Of a DNA stretch of 64,000 bases, positions 58,055 through 64,000 are shown piece by piece. The stretch is from Tahibacter soli. GTDB taxonomy: Bacteria; Pseudomonadota; Gammaproteobacteria; Xanthomonadales; Rhodanobacteraceae. Below the pieces are notes generated by a model. It ran no database searches, was not told where the DNA came from, and was given only the letters and a program-made list of their open reading frames with translations. How positions within the stretch are numbered: position 1 is the first letter of the stretch; each line of letters opens with the position of its first letter. Position numbers and translations under genes: made by a program. The stretch is taken from positions 744,001 through 808,000 of the forward strand of contig NZ_JAOVZO020000003.1 of NCBI RefSeq assembly GCF_025717065.2, written 5' to 3'.

Positions 58055-59298
58055 CGCCCGCTCGCGAACTCCTCGGCGACGGCGTGCGCGCTGCGCATGC
58101 CGTCTTCGTGAAAGCCCCAGCCCCAGTATGCGCCCGCGAACCACGTGCGGCGGCGCCCCTGGATCTCGTGCAGGCGCGCCTGCGCCGCGACCGCGCCGGC
58201 GTCGAACACCGGATGCGCGTAGCGCATGCGCGCGATGACCTGCGCCGGATCGATCGCGTCGGTGCGGTTGAGCGTGACGACGAGCGGACGCGGCGAGTCG
58301 ATGCCTTGCAGGAGGTTCATGCAGTAGCTGACGGTGCAGTGTTCGCCCGGCCGCGCCGGCACGAACGCGTTCCAGGCGGCCCAGGCGCGACGGCGACGCG
58401 GCAGCAGGCGCGCGTCGGTGTGCAGCACCGTGTCGTTCGTCTGCCAGCCGATCGCGCCGAGAATCTCGCGCTCGCGCGCGTCCGCGTCGGCGAGCAGCGC
58501 GAGCGCCTCGTCGCTGTGGCAGGCGAGCACGACGCGGTCGTAGCGCTCGTCGCCGGCCGCGCTGGCGACCGTGACACCGGCGTCGTCGCGGCGCACCGCG
58601 CGGACCGGACAGCCGACGCGTTCGGCCACGCGCCAGCGCGCGCGCAGCGCGCGCACGTAGGTCGACGAACCGCCGCGCACGACGCGCCACTGCGGCCGCT
58701 CGTCGACCTGCAGCATGCGGTGGTTGGCCATGAACGCGACGAGATGGCGCATCGGAAATTCGAGGATGCGCGAGGCCGGCGACGACCACAGCGCGCTCGC
58801 CATCGGCACGAGGTGATCGTCGCGGAACGCCGCGCCGTAGCGGCGCGCGACGAGCCAGTCGCCGAGCGACGGTCCCGGGCCGGCGCCGTTGGCGCCGAGC
58901 AGCACCGGCGCTTCGCGGTAGAAGCGCAGGATGTCGCGCACCATGCCCCAGAAGCGCGGGCTGACGAGGTTGCGCCGCTGCACGAACAACCGGTTCATGT
59001 CGGTCGCGTTGTATTCGAGCCCGCTCGCCTCGTTGCGCACGGCGAAGCTCATCGTCGTGGGCTGCGAGGCGACGCCCAGTTCGTCGAACCAGCGGCACAG
59101 CAGCGGATAGTTTTCGGGGTTGAACACGATGAAGCCGGTGTCGACCGCGTAGCGCATGCCGTCGAGTTCGACGTCGTGCGTGTGCGTGTGGCCGCCGAGA
59201 CGGTCGTTCGCCTCGAACAGCGTGACGTCGTGTTCGCGCGAGAGCAGCCACGCGCTCGCCATGCCCGCGACGCCGCCGCCGACGACGGCGATCTTCAT
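58051..59298 (-). CDS. FAD-dependent oxidoreductase (amine-oxidase-like fold)
   Basis: 415 residues. The N-terminal FAD motif MKIAVVGGGVAGMASAW is at 1-17, with E34 in LFEANDRLGGHT ending the dinucleotide fold. RVVLACHSDEAL and a C-terminal WAGAYWGWGFHEDG hold the flavin. The same family member sits beside DUF1365 and a CFA-like gene in many proteobacteria, including the furan-fatty-acid loci of Rhodobacter, where a homologue is a methylated-lipid desaturase. That role is inferred here. Confidence 0.92.
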   Translation of the reverse strand: MKIAVVGGGVAGMASAWLLSREHDVTLFEANDRLGGHTHTHDVELDGMRYAVDTGFIVFNPENYPLLCRWFDELGVASQPTTMSFAVRNEASGLEYNATDMNRLFVQRRNLVSPRFWGMVRDILRFYREAPVLLGANGAGPGPSLGDWLVARRYGAAFRDDHLVPMASALWSSPASRILEFPMRHLVAFMANHRMLQVDERPQWRVVRGGSSTYVRALRARWRVAERVGCPVRAVRRDDAGVTVASAAGDERYDRVVLACHSDEALALLADADAREREILGAIGWQTNDTVLHTDARLLPRRRRAWAAWNAFVPARPGEHCTVSYCMNLLQGIDSPRPLVVTLNRTDAIDPAQVIARMRYAHPVFDAGAVAAQARLHEIQGRRRTWFAGAYWGWGFHEDGMRSAHAVAEEFASGR

Positions 59299-60260
59299 CG
59301 CGTCACCCGGCGCAGGCCGGCCGGCACGGGCTTGAGATCCCACACGAGGCCCATCGCCGCGAGCGCGCGCAGGCCGCAGTAGGTGAGGTCGAACTCCCAC
59401 CACGCGAAACCCTGGCGCGCCGAACCGGGAAAGTGGTGGTGATTGTTGTGCCAGCCTTCGCCGAACGTGATCAGCGCGAGCCACACGTTGTTGCGGCTGT
59501 CGTCGTCCGTGTCGAAGCGGCGCGTGCCGTAGCGGTGGGCGAGCGAGTTGATCGTCACCGTGGCATGGAACAGCACGACGGTCGAGACGAAGAAACCCCA
59601 GATCAGCAGCTGCGCGGCGCTCGTGCCCGACGCCGGATGATGCCGTTCGAGCCAGCCGCCGAGGACGAACAGCCCGGTTGCGAGCGCGATCGGCACGAAT
59701 ACGTCGTAGCGGTCGAGCAGGCGCAGTTCGGGATAGCGCGCGAGGTCGGGGATGCGGTCGAAATCGGTGCGAAAACCGCGACGCGTCAGGAACCAGCCGA
59801 CGTGGCTGCGCCAGAAGCCGAGCCGGCGCGGCGAATGCGGATCGTGCTCGGTATCGGCGTGGCGATGGTGGTTGCGGTGGTGCGCGGCCCACCACAGCGG
59901 CCCGCGCTGCACGCTCGCGGCGCCGACGAGCGCGAACGCGAACTGCAGCGCGCGCGACGTGCGAAACGCGCGGTGCGAGAAATAGCGGTGGTAGAAGCCG
60001 GTGATCGCGAACATGCGCACCGCGTACAGCGCGAGCGCCGTCCACAGCGCGAACGGCGAGACGCCGACGAAGAACACGCCCAGGCACATGACGTGCATGC
60101 CGAGAAACGGCACGACGCGCAGCCAGTCGATCGCGCGGTCGTCGCCGCCGGCGGCGTCGGCGCCGGTCGTGTCGGTACCCGTGGTGTCGAACCAGCGCGA
60201 AAGCGCGAGCGCGGCGCGGCGCCACCAGGGACTTTCCGTTGTACGTTCGACAGACGACAT
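59295..60260 (-). CDS. Membrane acyl-lipid/acyl-CoA desaturase
   Basis: 321 residues from an ATG with GGGGAG ahead. The three His boxes of delta-9-type desaturases are intact: HRYFSHRA (about 93-100), HHRNHHRH (about 130) and HNNHHHF (about 275). Four helices are expected in the pattern of the SCD family. It introduces the double bond that the CFA-type enzymes then need. It is the first gene of the operon; a longer upstream frame runs through a palindromic repeat and is not coding. Confidence 0.94.
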   Translation of the reverse strand: MSSVERTTESPWWRRAALALSRWFDTTGTDTTGADAAGGDDRAIDWLRVVPFLGMHVMCLGVFFVGVSPFALWTALALYAVRMFAITGFYHRYFSHRAFRTSRALQFAFALVGAASVQRGPLWWAAHHRNHHRHADTEHDPHSPRRLGFWRSHVGWFLTRRGFRTDFDRIPDLARYPELRLLDRYDVFVPIALATGLFVLGGWLERHHPASGTSAAQLLIWGFFVSTVVLFHATVTINSLAHRYGTRRFDTDDDSRNNVWLALITFGEGWHNNHHHFPGSARQGFAWWEFDLTYCGLRALAAMGLVWDLKPVPAGLRRVTR

Positions 60261-60283
60261 GCGTTGCTCCCCGGGTGCTTGAA

Positions 60284-60416
60284 CCCTCTCCCCCAAGCTT
60301 GCTTGGGGGAGAGGGCAGGGTGAGGGGGAAGCGCCTGGCGCCGCCGTGAGCCCGACGTAGCGCCACGCGCTTCCCCTCACCCTGCCCTCTCCCCCGCGCG
60401 AGCGCGGGGGAGAGGG
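60284..60416. repeat. Paired palindromes in an inverted arrangement
   Basis: 60284-60315 is a perfect palindrome (CCCTCTCCCCCAAGC, loop TT). 60385-60416 is CCCTCTCCCCCGCGC, loop GA, also perfect. Between them GGGCAGGGTGAGGGGGAAGC and GCGCTTCCCCTCACCCTGCC are complementary, so the two units form a larger inverted repeat. The region lies between the desaturase start and the convergent OsmC end, with no gene. Confidence 0.9.
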
Positions 60417-60506
60417 AGTCGTCAGGCTTACGCGTGTCGCGGGCGTTTCGGATGCACCATTCCCCGTTGGTCGCAATGGGCAACTGCACTTCTTTACTTG
60501 TCGAAT

Positions 60507-60953
60507 TTACAGTTTCAGCTCGACCTTCGTCGTTACCGAGTTCGCGATAAAGCACGCCGCGTGCGCGCGCTCGTGGAACTTCGCGTAGTCGTCGGCGCCC
60601 GGCTGCTTGTCGCCCGCGAACGTCACCGTCGGCGCGAGCACCGCGCGCGTCACGGCCATCTTGCCGTCGGCGTTCTTGTCGAGGATCGCCACGGCGTCGT
60701 CGGCATAGCTGTCGACGACATAGCCGCGATTGGCCACGACCGCGAGAAACGTCAGCATGTGGCAGGTCGACAGCGCGGCGAGCAGCAGCTCCTCGGGATT
60801 GCTCGCGGCCGCGTCGCCGCCGTATTCGGGCGCGGCGGAGTTGCGCACGGCCTGGCCGCCCTCGAAGCGCACTTCGTGTTCGCGCGGATAGTTGCCGCGT
60901 TCGAACGCGGCGTCGTTGCGCCGCCAGCGGACGCTGACGCGATGGTCGGACAT
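60507..60953 (-). CDS. OsmC/Ohr-family peroxiredoxin
   Basis: 148 residues from the ATG at 60953. Redox cysteines are in LSTCHMLTFL and HAACFIANSV, as in OsmC-type hydroperoxide reductases; the fold is completed by VSVRWRR and VTTKVEL strands. It detoxifies organic peroxides. It sits 48 bases from the divergent pseudouridine synthase gene. Nothing links it to the lipid operon beyond proximity, but protection of unsaturated lipids would fit. Confidence 0.93.
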   Translation of the reverse strand: MSDHRVSVRWRRNDAAFERGNYPREHEVRFEGGQAVRNSAAPEYGGDAAASNPEELLLAALSTCHMLTFLAVVANRGYVVDSYADDAVAILDKNADGKMAVTRAVLAPTVTFAGDKQPGADDYAKFHERAHAACFIANSVTTKVELKL

Positions 60954-61001
60954 GGATCGATCCTCTTTGACTGCGAGCGACGGATGCGGCAGCGTTCGCC
61001 G

Positions 61002-61742
61002 ATGCCCCGAAAGTATCCCGATTCGCGTTCCGCCCCAAGACTTGACGAGCCGCGCCACGGCGTGGCCCGCGCGATTTCCCGGCGAGGCTGGTGCTCGCGC
61101 AGCGCCGCGGCCGAACTCGTGCGCGCCGGCCGCGTCGCCGTGAACGGTCGCGCCGTGCGCGATCCGGAACATCCGACGTCGCCGCGCGACCGCATCGCCG
61201 TCGACGGCGTCGAGGTCGCCGCCGCGCCAACCGTCTGGCTGATGCTCAACAAGCCGCGCGGCTACGTCACGACGGCATCGGACGAGCGCGGCCGCGACAC
61301 CGTCTACGCGCTGATCGACGACCCGGCGCTGCCGTGGCTCGCGCCGGTCGGCCGGCTCGATCAGGCGAGCGAGGGATTGCTGCTGTTCACGAACGACAGC
61401 GCCGCCGCGGCGCGGCTCGCGGCGCCGGAAAGCCACGTCGACAAGACCTACCACGTGCAGGTCGACCGCATCCCCGACGAGGCGCTCCTCGCGCGCCTGA
61501 CCGACCGCGCGACCGACGGCGCGGCGAAGACATGCCGCGTGCTGCGCGCCGGCGAGAAGAACGCGTGGCTCGAAATCGTGCTCGACGAGGGCCGCAACCG
61601 GCAGATCCGGCGCCTGCTCGGCGCGCACGGCGTGGCCGTGCTGCGGCTCGTGCGCGTCGCGATCGGCGGCCTCGCACTCGGCGATCTGCCGAAGGCGCGG
61701 TGGCGCGCGCTTGACGACGCCGACCTCGCGTTACTGAAATAA
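61002..61742 (+). CDS. RsuA/RluB/E/F-family pseudouridine synthase
   Basis: 246 residues. An N-terminal S4-like RNA-binding segment (ISRRGWCSRSAAAELVRAG, RVAVNGRAV) is followed by the catalytic domain with D120 in VGRLDQASEGLLLFTND, and KTYHVQV, EGRNRQIRRL. It modifies rRNA uridines. The exact target (23S or 16S) cannot be told; RluE-like size but with an S4 domain argues for RsuA/RluB. The start is the ATG at 61002; other ATGs upstream overlap the OsmC leader. Confidence 0.9.
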   Translation: MPRKYPDSRSAPRLDEPRHGVARAISRRGWCSRSAAAELVRAGRVAVNGRAVRDPEHPTSPRDRIAVDGVEVAAAPTVWLMLNKPRGYVTTASDERGRDTVYALIDDPALPWLAPVGRLDQASEGLLLFTNDSAAAARLAAPESHVDKTYHVQVDRIPDEALLARLTDRATDGAAKTCRVLRAGEKNAWLEIVLDEGRNRQIRRLLGAHGVAVLRLVRVAIGGLALGDLPKARWRALDDADLALLK

Positions 61743-61814
61743 GCCGGAGGAAATCGCGCCGCGTTGCGTATCCCGTCGTCGCCACCGGTCCGGTGGCGTC
61801 AACGGAAGGCGGCA

Positions 61815-63116
61815 ATGAAAAGGATGCGGGTCATTTTCTGCGCGGCGCTGGCCGCGCTCGGGCTGAGCACGGCGGCGTTCGCGCGCAGCGAAATCGACGA
61901 GACGTTCGGCTACGTCGGATTCATCCGCTATGGCTTCGGCGCGGTACCGGGCGGCACGCTCGACGACCGCGGCGTCGTCGCGTGTCCGGGACCGCTCGGC
62001 AGTCTCTACGTCGCGGGCACGGCGTCGGGCGACCGGCGCATCGTCAGCGCCTGGCTCGACGAGAGCGGCGGCCTCGATACGCGCTTCTCGGACGATGGCA
62101 AGGAGTCGTTCGACCTGCCGCCCGCGGTGCGCACCGCGTACGGCGAAACGGGGCTGTGCCAGAGCGACGGCAAGGTCGTCGTCGCGATGGAATTCGCCGA
62201 CGCGAACGACGTCGGCACGCTGATGCTCGTCAAGCTCGACCCGGCCACGGGCAAGCCCGACCCGGCGTTCGGCGCGGCCGGCTGGGTGTCGTTCGACGTC
62301 AGCGCGCAGGTCGGCGGGCTGAACAAGATCGAAGTGCCGACGCTCGTCAGTCCCGGCCGCGACGGCGACATCCTCGTCGGGGGCTGGTACGACGACGTGC
62401 GCGGCCTGCGGCACGGCTATCTCGTGCGCGTGACGCGCAACGGCGTCGTCGCGGCGTTCGCGTCGGCCGCGGCGTTCGACGTCACCGCGTCGATGTTCGG
62501 CGCGGCGGTCGCGTCGCCGGACGGCGCGATCTGGGCGGCGACCGTGCATGCATCGTACCCGGGCATGCCGTCGACGCTCGTCAGGCTCGACTACGCGACG
62601 TTGAAGTTTCAGGAAAAACTGCAGGCGTCGCTCGGCGCGGGTTTCGTGCCGCGCAGCGGCCGGCTCGTCGACGACGCGCTGGTGCTCGCCGGCGCGACCG
62701 GTACGACGCCGGTCGTGTCGATCGTGCGCGAGCGCGGCTACACGCAGACGCCGCTGCCGGCGATTCCGGGCGCGAACGCCGTACGGTCGGCGCAGGTCGT
62801 GCCGCGCGCGAACGGCAATCTCCTCGTTGCCGCGCACGTGCTCGACGCGCGCGATTTCGGCTTCGGCTACTACTTCGCCTCGCTCGTGCGCGCACCCGAC
62901 GACGCGCTGGCGCCCGATCCTGCGTTCGGCGTCGGCGGCGTGTCGTTCACGACGCCGACGATCGTGACCGGCTGCACGCCGGTCGGTCCGCAGTTCGCGC
63001 GCATGACGCTGTGGAACGACCGCCCGGTATGGGTCGGTTCGGCCACCGTGTGCGATCCGGGCCGTCCGGCGCACCTCGACTATCTCGTCCTGCGCCTGAA
63101 GGCGCCGGGGGCCTGA
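61815..63116 (+). CDS. Secreted delta-60-repeat (beta-propeller) protein
   Basis: 433 residues from an ATG with GGAAGG ahead. A signal peptide (about 1-24, ending AFA) is followed by units of about 60 residues of the delta-60/DUF5122 type: the pattern D-x-F-G-x-G-x and DTRFSDDGKESFDLP, KPDPAFGAAGWVSFD, APDPAFGVGGVSF. Such domains form beta-propellers. A second copy of the gene begins 47 bases downstream. Function unknown; likely extracellular. Confidence 0.85.
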   Translation: MKRMRVIFCAALAALGLSTAAFARSEIDETFGYVGFIRYGFGAVPGGTLDDRGVVACPGPLGSLYVAGTASGDRRIVSAWLDESGGLDTRFSDDGKESFDLPPAVRTAYGETGLCQSDGKVVVAMEFADANDVGTLMLVKLDPATGKPDPAFGAAGWVSFDVSAQVGGLNKIEVPTLVSPGRDGDILVGGWYDDVRGLRHGYLVRVTRNGVVAAFASAAAFDVTASMFGAAVASPDGAIWAATVHASYPGMPSTLVRLDYATLKFQEKLQASLGAGFVPRSGRLVDDALVLAGATGTTPVVSIVRERGYTQTPLPAIPGANAVRSAQVVPRANGNLLVAAHVLDARDFGFGYYFASLVRAPDDALAPDPAFGVGGVSFTTPTIVTGCTPVGPQFARMTLWNDRPVWVGSATVCDPGRPAHLDYLVLRLKAPGA

Positions 63117-63122
63117 CGCTGC

Positions 63123-63150
63123 GCGCCGCCGCCGTTCGCGGCGGCGGCGC
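63123..63150. terminator. Stem-loop with TTCG loop between the paralogues
   Basis: GCGCCGCCGCCG (63123-63134), TTCG, CGGCGGCGGCGC (63139-63150): a perfect 12-bp stem with a UUCG tetraloop, six bases past the stop of the first gene and 13 before the next ATG. No U-run follows. It could halt RNA decay or lower expression of the second gene. Confidence 0.6.
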
Positions 63151-63163
63151 CTGGGAGACGAAC

Positions 63164-64000
63164 ATGCAAAAGTTCATCGTATACCTGTGGCTTCTCGCCG
63201 CCGGCACCGCGGGCGCCGCGAGCGACCCCGACCTGTCGTTCGGCAGTTCCGGCGTGATGCGCTACGGCTTCGACGCCGTCGGCGGCGGTCGCAACGATCG
63301 CGCCGGTGTCGCGTGCCCCGGACCGCGCGGCAGCCTGTTCGCGGTCGGCACGGCGTCGAGCGACCGCCGCGTCGTCAGCGTCTGGCTCGCCGAGAACGGC
63401 GCGCTCGACCCGAGCTTCTCGGACGACGGCAAGCAGTCGTTCGACCTGCCGGCCGCCTGGCCTACTCTCTACGGCGAAACGGGCCTGTGCGGCAGCGACG
63501 GCAAGGTGACGTTCGCGTTCGAAAGCGCCGATGCGAACGACGAGGGCCGGCTGACCCTGCTGCGCATCAATCCGGCCGACGGCCTGCCCGACGCGTCGTT
63601 CGGCACCGGCGGTCGCGTCGACGTCGATCTCGACGCGTACGCGACGGGGCTCGGCGAGATCGAATCGATCGTCGCGGTGAACCCGGGCCGCGACGGCGAT
63701 CTGATCGTCACGGGCTGGTACGACCGGCCGGGTGACGCGTCGAGCGGTTTCGTCGTGCGGATCACGGCGACCGGCGGCGTCGCGGCGGTCGCGTTCGCCG
63801 AAGCGTTCGATGCGACGAGCCACCAGTTCGTCGCGGCGATGCCGTCGCCCGACGGCGCGCTGTGGGTCGCCGGCACCACCGACGGCGCGCCGCGCGGCGG
63901 GCGCGTGTACCGGCTCGACTACGCGACGCTCGCCTGGCTCGGCACGGCCGCGACGCTGCCCGCGGGTTTCGAACCGCGCAGCGGGCGCGCGCTCGACGCC
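63164..64000 (+). CDS. Second secreted delta-60-repeat protein (3' end cut by window edge)
   Basis: 279 codons are in the window and the frame is still open at the edge. GGGAG precedes the ATG. A signal peptide (about 1-19, ending GAA) is followed by units nearly parallel to the first gene: LDPSFSDDGKQSFDLP, LPDASFGTGGRVDVD, and the shared opening DLSFGSSGVMRYGFD. It is a tandem paralogue of the gene at 61815, probably formed by duplication. Not reported by simple ORF calling because its stop lies outside. Confidence 0.85.
   Translation, partial: MQKFIVYLWLLAAGTAGAASDPDLSFGSSGVMRYGFDAVGGGRNDRAGVACPGPRGSLFAVGTASSDRRVVSVWLAENGALDPSFSDDGKQSFDLPAAWPTLYGETGLCGSDGKVTFAFESADANDEGRLTLLRINPADGLPDASFGTGGRVDVDLDAYATGLGEIESIVAVNPGRDGDLIVTGWYDRPGDASSGFVVRITATGGVAAVAFAEAFDATSHQFVAAMPSPDGALWVAGTTDGAPRGGRVYRLDYATLAWLGTAATLPAGFEPRSGRALDA

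Noticed and set aside
58051-61230. 1059-codon minus-strand frame as one fused protein
   Set aside because: Only its last 415 codons are a flavoprotein. The rest crosses the desaturase in another frame and the palindromes.

Overview
This is a high-G+C chromosomal window from a Gram-negative proteobacterium. The best fit is a gammaproteobacterium of the Xanthomonadales/Lysobacterales, near Dokdonella, Rhodanobacter or Rudaea. That placement is inferred from gene order and protein style, since no rRNA is present. Supporting signs are the block ptsI-ptsH-EIIA(Man)-rapZ-hprK-ptsN-hpf-rpoN-lptB-lptA-lptC-kdsC-kdsD with a divergent bolA-like gene and murA, the purM/purN block facing DUF2066-CDP-alcohol transferase-AI-2E permease-hda, a secreted GNWYDP-type domain, and delta-60 repeat secreted proteins. 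I saw no tRNA, rRNA, CRISPR array, transposase or prophage.

Layout. 1-11.7 kb (minus strand): a partial 2-oxoglutarate oxygenase, a permease-less regulatory PTS with HPr kinase and RapZ, sigma-54, and the LPS transport and Kdo genes. 11.8-13.4 kb: a BolA-family gene and murA. 13.4-14.3 kb: two tail-to-tail copies of a hairpin-rich repeat. 14.3-23.5 kb: purine genes, phospholipid/permease/hda genes, DUF454, a helix-hairpin-helix protein, an M20 peptidase and a PAP2 phosphatase. 23.5-24.3 kb: a third repeat copy, then a SymE-type gene with a hairpin-rich leader. 24.6-33.4 kb: accessory genes (LysR/NmrA pair, Na+/H+ antiporter, cytochrome b561 with a catalase-like protein, cupin, cupredoxin). 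33.8-45.7 kb: one gene for a 3963-residue secreted DUF11-repeat protein with its own terminator and a perfect CRP/Clp-type operator. 46-54 kb: a two-component system, a beta-helix protein, GST, SET-domain protein, an Imm35-like protein, and a cysteine-tailed secreted protein next to a thioredoxin-like one. 54.1-60.3 kb: a six-gene overlapping operon for membrane fatty-acid modification. 60.5-64 kb: OsmC, a pseudouridine synthase and two tandem secreted delta-60 paralogues, the second cut by the window edge.

How the parts work together. The PTS, HprK, RapZ and PtsN genes form a phosphorelay that probably senses nutrient state, next to rpoN. The lpt/kds genes make and export LPS, and murA starts peptidoglycan synthesis. 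The desaturase, flavoprotein, DUF1365, CFA-type and DUF1295 genes look like one lipid-tailoring pathway. The most unusual features are (i) three copies of a multi-hairpin element whose stems vary by compensating changes, each just 3' of a gene in sense orientation, and (ii) the giant DUF11 protein, whose core is an old tandem duplication of an 11-domain block.
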